64,000 nucleotides of DNA. It comes from Armigeres subalbatus. Its lineage: Eukaryota > Arthropoda > Insecta > Diptera > Culicidae. A program made the translations under genes and the position numbers. The notes under the pieces were generated by a model, which was not told the origin of the DNA, ran no database searches, and saw only the letters and a program-made list of their open reading frames with translations. The stretch lies in NCBI RefSeq assembly GCF_024139115.2, contig NC_085141.1, positions 223,186,307-223,250,306 on the forward strand. The letters are read 5' to 3'. Below, in pieces: positions 1 through 12,077 of this stretch (position 1 is its first letter; every line of letters begins with the position of its first letter).

Positions 1-47
1 CTAAGAAGCATCCACTCATAATTATGAGCCAAATTCGTTCGAGATTC

Positions 48-438
48 TAAACTAAATCCGTTTGGAATTCTAAACAGACTCTATTTGAGATTCTGAAACG
101 AATCTGTTCGGGATTCAAAATTTCAAACAGAATCCGTTTGGATTCGAGTTCTAAAGAGAATCCGTTTGTAATTCTGAACATAATTTCGGTTGAGATTTGG
201 AGAGGAATTTGTACAGAGTTCTGAACAGAGTCCGTTTAGGATTCTGAAAAGAATCTTTTTGAGATTCGGAACATATTTTGTTTGGAATTCGGATCCCAAT
301 CCGTTTGAAATTCTGAATAGAACCCGTTGAAGGTTCCTAACAGAATCTGTTTGCGATTCTGAAAAAAAAAATCGAATGGTTTTTGAACAGAATTTATTTA
401 GAATTCTGAAAAGAATACGTTTGCGATTCTGAACAAAG
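48..438. repeat. Degenerate 23-bp tandem repeat
   Basis: About 17 diverged copies of a unit close to GATTCTGAACAGAATCCGTTTG follow each other with a spacing of about 23 bp. Some copies carry small indels, such as the A-run near 361-370. Because 23 is not a multiple of three, the apparent minus-strand reading frame across it is an artefact of repetition. The array stops where the 151-bp repeat begins. Confidence 0.8.
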
Positions 439-440
439 TG

Positions 441-1771
441 GCCAAACTGACCAATGACCACCTTTATAAGAATTGCGAATCTATTCAAAACAAATTGTGA
501 AGAAAGAGTTATCACACGATATGTTTCGGAAAAGGATCGAAATTGTCCCATTTAAATGTACCTTGGGAGCATTCCGGGTGTCCCAAGAGTGGCCAAACTG
601 TACAATGACCATTTTTGTAAGAACAGCGAGTTTATTCATAACAAATTGTGAAGAAAGAGCCGTCGCGTGACATGTTTCGGAGCAAAATCAAAATTGTCCC
701 CTTTACAGGTTTCTTGGGGGTATTCCGGGCGTCACAAACTGACCATCGACCACTTTTATAACAACAGCGAGTATATTCATGAAAAATTGTGAAGAAAGAG
801 CCGTCGCACGACATATTTCGGAGCAAAATCGAAATTGTCCCAATTAAATGTTCCTTTGGGGCATTCCGGGCGTCACGAGAGTGCCCAAACTGACCAGAGA
901 CCACTTTTATAACGACAGCGAGTATATTCAAGAAAAATTGTGAAGAAAGAGCCGTCGCACGACATGTTTCGGAGCAAAATCGAAATTGTCCCATTTACAG
1001 GTTCCCTGGGGGCATTCCGGGTGCCACAAGAGTGGCCAAACTGACCATAGACCACTTTTATAACAACAGCGAGTATATTCATGACAAATTGTGAAGAAAG
1101 AGCCGTCGCACGACATGTTTCGGAGCAAAATCGAAATTGTCCCCTTAACAGGTTCCCTGGGGGCATTCCGGGTGTCACAAGTGTGGCAAAACTGATCATC
1201 GACCACTTTTATAACAACAGCGAGTATATTTATGAAAAAAAAATGTGAAGAAAGAGCCGTCACACGACATGTTTCGGAGCAAAATCGAAATTGTCCCATT
1301 TACAGGTTCCCTGGGGGCATTCCGGGCGTCAAAAGAGTGGCCAAATTGACCATAGACCACTTTTATAACAACAGCGAGTATATTAATGAAAAATTGTAAA
1401 GAAAGAGCCGTCGCACGACATGTTTCGGAGCAAAATCGAAATTGTCCCCTTTACAGGTTCCCTGGGGGCATTCCGGATGCCACAAGAGTGGCCAAACTGA
1501 CCATAGACCACTTTTAGAACAACAGCGAGTATATTCATGACAAATTGTGAAGAAAGAGCCGTCGCACGACATGTTTCGTAGCAAAATCGAAATTGTCCCC
1601 TTTACAGGTTCCCTGGGGGCATTCCGGGTGCCACAAGAGTGGCCAAACTGATCATAGACCACTTTTAGAACAACAGCGAGTATATTCATGACAAATTGTG
1701 AAGAAAGAGCCGTCGCACGACATGTTTCGGAGCAAAATCGAAATTGTCCCCTTCACAGGTTCCCTGGGGAC
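441..1771. repeat. 151-bp satellite-like tandem array, nine copies
   Basis: The anchor GACATGTTTCGG or a close variant recurs at about 519, 669, 810, 961, 1112, 1266, 1417, 1568 and 1719. That gives nine units, mostly exactly 151 bp apart; the first intervals are 150 and 141 and one is 154. Copies on the right are very similar to each other and those on the left more diverged, as expected if the array grows at one end. Each unit carries the blocks GAAGAAAGAGCCGTCGCACG and GGTTCCCTGGGGGCATTCCG. The overlapping minus-strand frames are shadows, because 151 bp shifts the frame in every copy. The last unit breaks off near 1771 into unrelated sequence. Confidence 0.9.
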
Positions 1772-4380
1772 ATTTGGAAGCTTCCTGGGATGTCCGTATG
1801 GAAGACTAACTTTCGGAAAAATCGCTATGAAACTCGTTATTAGTGTGGCAATATTGTTTTTTACTGTTTGATATGGGTTCCATGGAGAAAAATTGAGTAA
1901 CTGGCGAAATACCCCAAACACCAGTTTGCTGGTACCCCAAGGAAATCTGGAATAATTCCGGAACCATCCAGAAATTCCAAAAAACTCAGTGTGCAGCCAA
2001 AACTAGAATAAAAATTGGACCTTGTGTCAAAATTTCATCAAGATTGGACAAAACATAAAAAAGTTATGATTTTTTCAAAATCAAAAATCGCTTTCTCAAA
2101 GAGCTTGGCCTTTTGGGTGTTAATGAGCGGCGCGCCACGTGTGCTGTGAATCGGCGAAAGCCCTCACTCGCGCACCTCGTTGGCATAATTCATTTTGCAT
2201 TGATATCCACGGCACTCGCTATCGCTGTGGAACAGGTTCTGCTTCCTTCTCCACCGGTATCAACATAAATACACTGCGAGTGCCTCTCCGATGACCCACA
2301 TTGGGATATCTTGTCGCTTTGTTCGATTTATTTTCAAATTCCAGAGGAAATTATATCTCACAGGCATTGGCTAAAATTTATTTCACCAAGGCATAACTTC
2401 GCAATCACTTGTGATTGTCGTGTTGTGTTGCGCAGGGATTGAAATAAGCTTCCTTTCTAAAAAAATATTTGGCGTTTTGATTGACACTGCTACGAACAAA
2501 CGATTCCTTCGTACGCATTCGCTTTGTGGATTTTTTCCAATGATTTCGATTTATAGTCAAACATATGAATTGATCCTATTTTTGATATTACGAATTTTAA
2601 ATTATCTTGCAACACGTAACAAGAATATTGGCCTATATTTGCTCATTTTTGCTTGCTTTAATTTACAACATTAACATAAAATCTACAATATACAAAAAGT
2701 AAGCTTAGTCTTATAAACCTTTTTTATGTTCTTATAGAACAATTATTCGGGCTGCTTTACGTAAGCTAAATTATTTTGTAACCTCAGCATCTCGGTCAAC
2801 ATTTAGAACTTGTCGCGTATTGTAAAAAAAAACTAGCTAATGTACATTACGAACATACATTATTTGTTTATACACATTTCCTTACTTAACCCGTTAACAA
2901 TAGTTATACTAGATTTTTCGCTTTTCCTTCGACATGTTTTTGCAGGTTTAAAATATTTTCATAAATGGACAATGAAACGGACCAAAGAGCACGTCACATT
3001 CCGGTTCGCACTGCCTTCGGCTATCGCCACCGGTGTGGTGGCAGAAAATCTTCTCGAAATGGTGTGCACAAGTGGCTTTCATTTAATATTTTATCCACCA
3101 AGTCCAACACAATCATGTTGATTAATATTCCAGCCACACTACGCCCACTTTTGCTGGACGTACAAGGTACCATCGAAAAATACTGCTATTTGTTTTCACA
3201 GTTCAAGCACCTTGCCTCAGGTTGTTTATTGGCGTTTTGGGATTCTAAGTAATCAGTCAGTGTCCGATAATTATGCTCGTAGGAAATGTGATTTTTAACA
3301 TTGTTCTTAATACCCTAGTTCATATCCATATAAAAGCCACATGTCCATAAACGAAATGGTCATTTGTTATCTCAAAACAAGTATGCTCGAAACTTGAAGC
3401 ATTCAGTCGAATCTGCCACACCATCATCGTTTTGACAACGGAAGATACGATGACCATACAACAACAAGTGATTGGAATGTTGAAAATGAAAGTGGCCAGC
3501 ATAAAACAGGAATGGCAACCTCTGCCTCTGGCTCTGGACAGCTAGCTATCGATCATAAATGGACAAGGTATCAGATCGAAATCCTTGTCTCATCAATTCA
3601 ACATTGTTGGTCTCTTGAATGACTTGAAGGGGCGATTGCAATATGTTGGGTTACATAAACACTAGCGTGGAACAAAAGCATGAATTTTTACGATTAATTA
3701 GGTTCGATTCATGTTTAAACATCATTTACCTCATGGTTTTCGTAAATATCTATCAAATCCTTTCATCTTGTTTTCATAAATATTTCATATAATTTGAAAC
3801 AGTTTTTCATTGATCGTAATGGACTTCCACTGCCATGTCAGAAGAATAAAAGTATTTAGTGTGACTGAATTCACATTTGTGATTGAATTCATTCGATATG
3901 CCCAGCATAAGTAAGACCAACACATATTATGCAATGTTTCTTACAAAATGTGTTAACCTTCAATATTGATAAAATGGTAATCGCATTTTTTTTTTTCTAT
4001 TCTTAAATGCCAGTTTCCCAAAGAACATATCATCAAGCTGTTTACATCAGCATTTCTCGAAAACTTGGCCAATTATTCAGTATTTTGATTTAAAATTATT
4101 GTAACAGCAAAATTATACAAATACCATTGCATCAAAGCGGTTTTATGCTGGAATCAAAAACATGGCTTCCTTCCATATACAGCTACTCCAGCCATATTGC
4201 TATAATCGCCATAATACAAGTTGCAAGTTCGTGAAGCTTTTTCGCTCCAAGTTAGTATTATAAAAAGCTTTAAATATTAAGCGTTTCGCTTTGCGTTTAG
4301 CGTTAGACGTTAGCTCTAAACAAATGCTTATTTAGCTTTATTGTGTTCAGATTGTGTTTATCTTACATCTTACATCTTCC
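1772..4380. other. Gene-poor spacer, no recognised element
   Basis: I recognise no protein, RNA gene or complete transposon here. A stretch at 2948-3250 has an acceptor-like TTTTTGCAG at its start and a short open frame, but the product resembles nothing I know and no matching donor was identified. The rest is AT-rich with only short chance frames. Confidence 0.5.
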
Positions 4381-6297
4381 TATATATTGGAGTTTTTTTT
4401 TTGACTAATTTTATTTGCTAATTATCTAACACATGCATTCATCTCTTAGACTAGGTGTTCCGTGTTTTCTTAACACTATCATTCTTATTTGCTATGTTAC
4501 TTTTTAGTTATTATTAATACATTTCAATTGCCTCTGGCAGTTAGGATTTTTCCTCTGGTTGAATTGAACCATGTAGGAATTACAATGTTTTCAACTTAAA
4601 CTAAACTTAACCTAATTTATACTAATGGTACAAGGAGATAATCGTTGCAATAGAAGATTGCAACGATTTTTGTCTAAAATTGGAAATTATTTTGTTGGAC
4701 ATTTGTTGCAATGTCTCAATATTAGAAATTCTATGAAGCTCATTGGTACTATACCACGGAGGCAACTTCAGAATCATTTTCAAAATTTTATTTTGAATCC
4801 TCTGAAGTGCCTTCTTTCTGGTATTGCAGCAACTAGTCCATATTGGCACAGCATACAATATGGCAGGTCTAAAAATTTGTTTGTAAATCAAAAGTTTGTT
4901 CTTAAGACAAAGTTTTGATTTTCTGTTTATAAGTGGATATAGACACTTAATATATTTGTTACATTTGGCTTGAAGGCCTTCAATGTGATTTTTAAAAGTA
5001 AATTTTTGATCCAGCAGAAGTCCTAAATATTTAGCTTCGCTAGACCAATTAATTGGAACCCCATTCATAGTGACAATATGTCTGCTAGAAGGTTTCAAAT
5101 AAGAAGCTCTCGGCTTATGTGGGAAAATTATAAGCTGAGTTTTTGAAGCATTCGGGGAAATTTTCCATTTTTGCAAGTAAGTGGAGAAAATATCCAAACT
5201 TTTTTGCAATCTACTACAAATGACACGAAGGATTCGCCCTTTGGCTGAGAGACCTGTGTCATCTGCAAACAAAGATTTTTGACACCCTGGTGGTAAATCA
5301 GGTAAGTCAGAAGTAAAAATGTTAAACAATATGGGCCCCAGTATGCTGCCTTGGGGAACACCAGCTGTTACAGGCAATATATCAGATTTAGAATTCTGAT
5401 AGTTTACCTGCAGTGAGCGATCTGATAAATAATTTTGGATCAGCTTAATAATGTACAGAGGAAAATTAAAATTCATCAATTTTACAATCAAGGCCTTTAC
5501 ACAGGCCTTCATGCCAAACACTGTCAAATGCTTTCTCTAAATCAAGAAGAGCAACTCCAGTCGAATATCTTTCAGATTTGTTGAGCCGAATTAAGTTCGT
5601 AACTCTTAATAACTGATGGGTGGTTGAATGCCCATGGCGAAAACCAAATTGCTCATCAGCAAAAATAGAATTGTCATTAATATGAACCATCATTCTATTT
5701 AAAATAATCTTTTAAAACAGTTTGCTTATTGAAGAAAGCAAACTGATTGGGCGATAACTAGAAGCCTCAGCTGGATTTTTGTCCGGCTTCAAAATTGGAA
5801 CAACTTTGGCGTTTTTCCATTTATCTGGGAAGTATGCCAATTGAAAACATTTGTTAAATAAATTAACCAAAAAGGATAAAGAGCTCTCAGGAAGTTTTTT
5901 GATAAGTATGTAGAAAATACCATCATCACCCGGGGATTTCATATTTTTAAATTTTCTAGTAATAGATCTCACTTCATCCAAATTTGTTCCCAACGAAGTT
6001 TTGACCCTTATCTTGACATTATCTTGGTTGAGAATGTCTTCGAAGCTTCGTGTAACCTGATCCTCAATTGGACTAGTGAGACCTAGACTAAAATTATGGG
6101 CACTCTCGAACTGCTGAGCAAGTTTTTGAGCCTTTTCGCCATTTGTTAATAAAATTTTATTTCCCTCTTTAAGCGCTGGAATTGGCTTTTGAGGTTTTTT
6201 AAGAAATTTCATTAATTTCCAAAAGGGTTTCGAACTGGGATCCAAATTCGAGACATTATTCTCAAAGTTGGTATTTCTCAGAATAGCGAAACGTTTT

Positions 6298-6734
6298 GCC
6301 TTTCTCGTACAACTAAGTTGTACCGAAAGGCTATCATTTCACACCGAAAACGAACTTTTTATAAAAGCCTCTAAGACCCATAGTATTATATACCAATCGA
6401 CTCAGCTCAACGAGCTGAGCACATGTCTGTCTGTCCGTGTGTATGTATGTGTGTGTGTATGTGTGTGTATGTGTGTGCGTATGTGTGTGCACAAAACCTA
6501 TAAAAAACATTAGACAACTTTTCGTATAGAAATCCTTAACCGATTTTTTCGCAACAAGTTTCATTCGACAGGGGACAAAGTCTTGTTGATCACTATTGAA
6601 TTTTATAACGATCGGTCATTGCGTTTTAAAGTTATGAAGAAAATGGTACATCGGACCATATAAACCCCATATAAGGTTGGTGTCTTAACTAAATGCGAGA
6701 AAGGCACCACCAACGCTAGGTGGATTAATCTGGG
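6298..6734. mobile_element. Interspersed repeat with GCCTTTCTCG ... CGAGAAAGGC ends
   Basis: A roughly 437-bp element sits between the endonuclease and reverse-transcriptase halves of the jockey ORF2. It starts GCCTTTCTCGTACAACTAAG, carries a (TG)n-rich stretch near 6440-6490 and ends with GCGAGAAAGGCACC plus GCTAGGTGGATTAATCTGGG. Removing it joins the coding halves (NEIK to KRFAILRNTNF). Flanking T-runs make the exact duplication ambiguous. Relatives lie at 26440-26588, 27757-27895 plus 41392-41530, 43439-43745, 44060-44157 and 59694-59990. It encodes nothing; I cannot assign it firmly to a named family. Confidence 0.75.
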
Positions 6735-7515
6735 TTTTTAATTTCATTTTGCAAATCTCGCCAAATAACTTTCAACGCGGGATCGCGAGTTCTTTGGTAT
6801 TGCCTTCTTCTCACATTTTTAAGACGGATCAGTAGCTGAAGATCGTCGTCAATAATAATGGAGTTGAATTTAACTTCACATTTCGGAATTGCAATGCCTC
6901 TGGCTTCGACAATTAAATTAGTCAAAGATACGAGCGCATTATCAATATCACTTTTGGTATCGAGAGGAATATCAACATCAAAATTCCTATCGATGTATGT
7001 TTTATATAAATCCCAATCAGCTCTATGATAATTAAAAGTAGAGCTGATTGGATCATAAATGGCTTCTTGTGAGATTTCAAATGTCACAGGAAGGTGATCA
7101 GAGTCAAAGTCAGCATGAGTTACCAATTGGCCACACAGCTGACTTGAATCCGTTAAAACCAAATCAATTGTCGAAGGATTTCGAGTGGATGAAAAACAAG
7201 TTGGCCCATTGGGATATTGAATAGTATAATATCCCGCAGAACAATCTTCAAATAAAATTTTGCCGTTGGAATTGCTTTGAGCATTATTCCATGAACGGTG
7301 TTTGGCATTGAAGTCACCAATTACGAAGAATTTTGATTTGTTGCGAGTCAGAATTTGAAGATCAGCTTTCAACAAATTCTTTTGCTGCCCATTGCATTGA
7401 AAAGGCAAGTAGGCTGCAATGAAGGAAAATTGTCCAAAATTTGTTTCAACGGAAACTCCCAAGGTTTCAAAAACTTTGGTTTCGAACGAAGAAAATAATT
7501 TATGTTTGATACGTC

Positions 7516-7867
7516 TACACGGAAGAAATAAACTACCCAATAGTGACCCAATAATTCACCCAACCTCGAACATCCGTATGGGAAGCCAAAATTGAGTAAG
7601 TAGGGTCGAAGTAGTTTGCCTTTACTCCCATGTTAAAAATGTACCCAACGGAAAATTTATTGACCCAAATTTAAGTTTAATTCACTCAATTTCGACCTCA
7701 GGTAATAAAACTCAAAATTGGCTTCCCGTATTGAACTGGCGTCGTTGGATTGTTTGGCTGTTTTGTTTTTGACAACAAAAGAAAGAGTGGATGAAAGAGA
7801 AGAGAAAAAATAACTCAAAAGTAAGTTTAAAAATACTCAATTTTTGGTACTTTTTTTCTTCCGTGTA
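7516..7867. mobile_element. 352-bp TA-flanked MITE in jockey endonuclease
   Basis: Terminal inverted repeats CACGGAAGAAA / TTTCTTCCGTG are flanked on both sides by TA (7516-7517 and 7866-7867). Taking out the element and one TA restores the endonuclease frame across VAIVIN-RRIKHKLFSS on the minus strand, which proves the boundaries and a TA target duplication. Inverted segments also occur internally (CGTATGGGAAGCCAAAATTG near 7574 and its complement near 7712). No coding capacity. TA duplication is the habit of Tc1/mariner-type transposases, which presumably moved it in trans. Confidence 0.88.
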
Positions 7868-8622
7868 TTAATGACAATGGCGACCCCACCACAGGCGCTG
7901 TCAAGACGATCATTTCTGTAGATAAAATAATTTGGATCTCTTTTAATGGAGAGTCCTAGTTTTAAATAAGTTTCTGTTATAACGGCAATATGCACATTAT
8001 GAACTGTTAGGAAGTTGAATATCTTCCTTACCCTTTAGAGAGCGGGCATTCCAATTTAGAACTTTCACACAATTATTTGGATCCATTAAAACAGAGTCCG
8101 ATAACATTTTTTTGTGTGTACTTTATACCAACCTGAACAGCTTCAGGTATGGTATTTGCTTTGAACATTGCATCGAACAGGTGATGCAATTGTTCAGTTA
8201 AAAATCAAAATCGGAAGCAGTCATGCTACCTGAATCGGCAACATGACCGTTATTTTCCGTTGGGACATGGGTATAAACCTCATTTTGAGAAGATAAATTT
8301 TGTCTACCAGCAGCGATGTTTGCATACGTAGGTACATTCGAAAAATTGGAATTTACTGAAGTGCTTGCTACCCGTTGACGAGCGGCTAAATTTGTTTGTG
8401 AATTGTGGTGAGTATGAATTGCTCGACCGGTAACTGGTTTCGAAATTTGAGCGTTTGAAAAATTTCTACCCGTCGAATCTGGGATCCGATTGGAATCTCC
8501 CGTCATCAATTTTGCACGGGAATTCAAAACTTTTTCGCGTGAAGGGCATTCCCAGAAATTGGATTTATGATTGCCCCCACAATTAGCACATTTAAATTTA
8601 TTCACTGAGATGAAATCTCCAT

Positions 8623-10320
8623 TAAATTGTATGTGCGAGAATCATATAAAAAGGAATCGAAATGCGTTATCACGAATTCATGTGCAGCATTTGAAATTTA
8701 TTTATCAACAACAATATTTAATATGCAAATATATGAATTTCAAGTTTAATCTATTTACATACCATTAGACCTGCAAGTGAATTTTATGTGCAAGGGTCGA
8801 TAGTTGATAATTATCAACACCTGCACATAAAACTCAATAGCTAACTAATAGACATTTTTGTGTTGGAATGTTGGTCACTCGATCATTTGGTCGCTCGATT
8901 TTTTCTCTTATGGCGGCAAAGTGTAAGCTAATTCTATTTTACGCATAGAATATTTACTAATAAGTTTTTATTTCCATTTTAGTTAAAATGCTTGCCTTGG
9001 ACTTGTGTGCACCATGGATTGAAAATTTTAACAGCAGCCAGTTCCGCTTCGCGCATTACGCTTCGCGCTTCCCGCTTCCATATTTTACCGATGAAAAAGA
9101 TAGCTGCCATTTTCAATACTTCGAGAGAAAGGACTTCAGGTATACGCCTTCAAGCCGGAATGAAACGACTTCGAGACCTTCCCCCAGTATGCGACTGCTT
9201 GATTATTCTGGCCGATGAGGTGATGGAATATGTTTGTTCAGAAAGTGCCAATAGAAATTCTGGAGGAAATTTGTCACCAGATGCTGAATCTGGACTAGGA
9301 ACCAAAAGCCGAATCACCACCAGTATTTTACGGCCTCTGAACAAATCATCGCCACTGATAAAATGCGTCAACATTTCATCGATATTGGAAAAAAAGATCG
9401 CCAGATATAAAAAATCCCCCACCGAGAACATCGGTTCTTCAACCATCTGTTGAAAAAGAAACAAAATGCGAAATCAGAACACATCACCATGGATCATTCA
9501 GGTTGAAGGTTACGGCATCGTTCCCATCTATGTTTTACATCAAGGGTCACCACTAGAGGCCTTGATAAGAGAAACACGGATTGACATGTGCCGCCAATCG
9601 AACCGTCAAAAAACAGCAGCCAATCGAGCAAGAGACCTGTCAAGCAGCCAAAACATCGGCTCAAATACTGAAAACGGCTAAATTCGATTTAACACCATTT
9701 ATGAATGAACCAATTTTAAATGCATTTTTAATTTGTTTTGCAAATCAATGATAGATTATGAAATGCAATTGTTTTATTTGTTGGATTCGATTGTCATGTG
9801 ATGTGAACACATTGAATAGCAATATGTAAAATTTTACCTGGATAAATCATTCTTCCTTTTCATATGTTGTTCTTTGATGAAGAAGATTGGCTGCAGTGTT
9901 GGCAGAGCTACATTTTCTATCCGCGTTTCTCTTATCAAGGCCTCTAGTCACCACCAACGTAATCGCCACCCAATTATACTCTACGATACCCTATCCTTCA
10001 GAGTCGATTCCCGGAAGGAAGCGTAAAATAAAAAAAGTAATTCAAAATGCCTTGTATTTTTGTATTTTTTTTTATAACCAAAAAGAAACTAAACTGAATG
10101 CATTTGGTTTATAACGCAAACCACATGAATAACATTTGCAGTTGCATTTAGAGTATATTGGAAAAACCAAATAAATTATATTAGATGTGCATTCATTTTA
10201 TGTGTGCGTTGCACATAAAATTAAAGAGCCACCAACTTCTCAAGTTTTATGTGCATGAATCATAAAACTTATTTGCAAAGCTTGATTGCAAAAATATATG
10301 TGCGTTGCACATATAATTTA
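8623..10320. mobile_element. 1.7-kb TIR element inserted in jockey ORF1
   Basis: The ends TAAATTGTATGTGC (left) and GCACATATAATTTA (right) form a 14-bp inverted repeat with one mismatch and sit precisely at the break in jockey ORF1. TA or TAA is the likely target. Subterminal palindromes built on the same word recur: TTTTATGTGCA/TGCACATAAAA near 8773-8833 and TTTTATGTG...CACATAAAA near 10195-10219. A 28-bp inverted repeat containing TCTCTTATCAAGGCCTCTAG lies at about 9552-9580 and 9921-9950. No transposase is visible. The middle holds the gene-like fragment described separately. It is probably a non-autonomous DNA transposon that picked up extra sequence. Confidence 0.7.
8910..9681 (+). pseudogene. 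Gene-like fragment inside TIR element, weakly histone H2A-like
   Basis: An ATG at 8910 (ATGGCGGCAAAG) is followed by a donor-like GTAAGC at 8922 and an acceptor-like TTTCCATTTTAG ending near 8982, after which an open frame runs on. From about 9120, and again near 9500, translated blocks appear in the same order as in histone H2A: SGIRLQAGMKRLRD (compare the alpha-N region), LADEVMEYVCSE (central helix), KSRITTSIL (loop before the C-terminal helix) and GYGIVPIYVL (docking end). They fall in more than one frame. The similarity is low and could be chance. It may be a captured host-gene fragment or an unrelated remnant; no functional product is expected. Confidence 0.25.
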
Positions 10321-11502
10321 GATGGTAATTAAGCTCAGTGTTGGAATCTTCTCTTACATGACATGCGTCCTTGGCGTGAGAGGTTCCACCACAAATCATG
10401 CATTTAGCATCCATGTGACAATGTTTGGTTCCATGACCCCACTTACGGCACTGGGTGGGATTTTGGAAATTTCCCCCAGGCCTGCGGAAATGTTCCCATG
10501 TAACACGGACATGAGACATAATACAGGCATTTTCCAAACTTTTCATATTATTTAGTTCACTTTTGTTAAAATGAACTAAATAAAATTCTTGAGAAATGCC
10601 CCTCTGGGAAGTACCAGAGTGGGATTTCTTTTTCATCTTAATTACTTGGACTGGTGAAAATCCAAGTAATTGAGAAATTTCAATTTTAATCTCATCCAGT
10701 GATTTGTCATCACTGGGGAGACCTTTCAAGACGACTTTGAACAATCGCTCAGTTTTGTCGTCGTATGTGAAGAATTTATGGGGCTTCTCAGATAAATACT
10801 GAAGAAGACATTTTCGATCGTCAAAGAATCCCGGCAAAACGCGGCAGTCACCCTTCCTAGCAATCTGAAATGAAACCTTGATCCCCTGAAGGTTACTCAA
10901 GATTTCATTCCGAAAGCCAGAAAACTCGGCAACAGATACCACAATTGGCGGAATCCGTTGTTTCTTCGCATGAATCAAATCACCTGGGCTAAAGGTAGAT
11001 TCGATTTGCTCAATTTCATCATTAATCAAATCGAACTGATTGCTCAGTTCGATAGGAGAAGAAATAATGTCAACGTGAGATTTAGAAGGAATATCTGAAG
11101 TCTCCAGCTTCCCTCTATTTTTTCCGCGCTTGGGCAGGACGGTCTTGAAACCTTGTTTCTTTGAAAGAAGTGGAGAATTCAGAGACTCCCCCTTCCTCTT
11201 GTTTTTATTAATGCTCATTGCTGAGCGTGGAGACGTGACCTTCTAAGAGGTTTTTTCCCAGAACGGTGGCCCTGCAGGATTACCACCGCTTGTCGGAATT
11301 TTACTTCCGCAAACGGGTCCAACGTAAAACAAAGGCACGGGTCCTTGCAAAGATCGTAATGGGATCAGTGGGTACAAATAGCGCTGAGAATCACCGTTGA
11401 AGTTAAAATAGCTTCGGGTAGTATTAAAAACTTCCTTCCGCAAAGAGAGAAAGAACCGCTCAGCACGAAAGCACGATGCGGTCTGATATATATTGGAGTT
11501 TT

Positions 11503-12077
11503 CAGCAACATTCACTCGAGATCTAACAATCTTTCGAGGTTTATGTTGTGACCACAGTTTTCTGCATGTATGGCCACGCTAGATTTAAACATTCCTTGAA
11601 TCACCTACTTTGAGCAGCACATTAGGAGTTCAGTATGACGAAAGGCATCTAAAGTTTAATATCTCGAAAATAATCACCTTAATCGAAAAAACATTTGCTA
11701 GGCGTAGTAGCATACATAGCTGGTATTGCGGATCTTTTCAAAATTTTCCATTTTGCGGTTTCCGCAAAGTTCTTCCGCAGCTGTCAAAGTTCTACCGCAA
11801 GCCTGCAAATCATCAAGACACTGAAACAAACCTGGTGTTTGGCGTTGTCATCGTAGAATGCCATGCCAAACAGCAGAGAAAAAGTATGAAGTGACAGCTG
11901 CGGTAGTTTAAAAATTGAACCGTAAAAAGGAAAGGTTTCTTTGGAATAGCAATATATATTTGGAATAGCAATATAATACCAAATAGATTTTCGTGAAAAG
12001 TTCCTTACCTTGTGTTTAACGTTATCGGTTGCTACGATAAAAATGCATCAACTCAGTAATTATCGGAGTTCGATAAT
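11503..12077. other. Spacer without recognisable gene
   Basis: AT-rich sequence right of the jockey element. It includes short runs such as GGAATAGCAATATATA near 11943-11975, but I see no protein family or terminal repeats. Confidence 0.5.

Larger units (their letters stand above)
4622..8107 (-). pseudogene. Jockey ORF2 (AP endonuclease + reverse transcriptase), broken
   Basis: ORF2 begins at ATG 8107 (minus strand), just below the ORF1 stop, with LNWNARSLKG typical of an APE-type endonuclease N-terminus. Endonuclease signatures follow: IGDFNAKHRSWNN near 7300 and DSDHLPVTFEI near 7085. After the insertion at 6298-6734 the reverse transcriptase starts, with MKSPGDDGIF, SSYRPISLLSS, DLEKAFDSVWHEG (motif A), GVPQGSILGP and LFADDTGLS (catalytic Asp pair) between 5950 and 5260. 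The C-terminus ends at 4622. Lesions are two insertions and several frameshifts (near 8020, 5700 and 5500), so no full protein can be made. The normal role is nicking target DNA and copying element RNA into it. Confidence 0.85.
8198..11218 (-). pseudogene. Jockey ORF1 (gag-like nucleic-acid-binding protein), split
   Basis: The protein starts with MSINKNKRKGE at 11218 on the minus strand and runs to about 10325. There it is cut by the 1.7-kb insertion at 8623-10320, then resumes from about 8620 to a stop at 8198. The first part has a basic N-terminus, a central RNA-binding-like region around LFKVVLKGLPSDDKS, and zinc-knuckle-like cysteines (CRKWGHGTKHCH, CMICGGTSHAKDAC). The second part has CANCGGNHKSNFWECP, a further knuckle. 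In jockey elements this protein binds element RNA and forms the RNP needed for target-primed integration. Without the insertion the two parts are nearly in frame, so the gene may have been intact when it was hit. The copy is inactive now. Confidence 0.8.
4397..11486 (-). mobile_element. Juan-like jockey non-LTR retrotransposon, interrupted
   Basis: The element is full length and reads right to left. The 16-bp sequence TATATATTGGAGTTTT is present at 4381-4396 and again at 11487-11502, a target-site duplication, and a T-run at 4397 (the poly(A) tail on the minus strand) lies directly inside the left copy. On the minus strand the 5' end begins TCAGACCGC, resembling the initiator-like start of jockey elements with an internal promoter. 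Order on the minus strand: 5' UTR, ORF1 (gag-like, zinc knuckles), ORF2 (endonuclease and reverse transcriptase), short 3' UTR. Three later elements interrupt it: 8623-10320 in ORF1, and 7516-7867 and 6298-6734 in ORF2. Motifs match the mosquito Juan group; family naming is from memory of these motifs. Confidence 0.85.

Noticed and set aside
123..1921. Overlapping minus-strand frames with repeated motifs (FRFCSETCRATALSS and similar)
   Set aside because: They are translations of the 23-bp and 151-bp tandem repeats; 151 is not a multiple of three, so each copy changes frame and no single protein exists.
6268..6564. Frames rich in VCVCVC or HTHTHT
   Set aside because: Translation of the (TG)n tract within the GCCTTTCTCG repeat.
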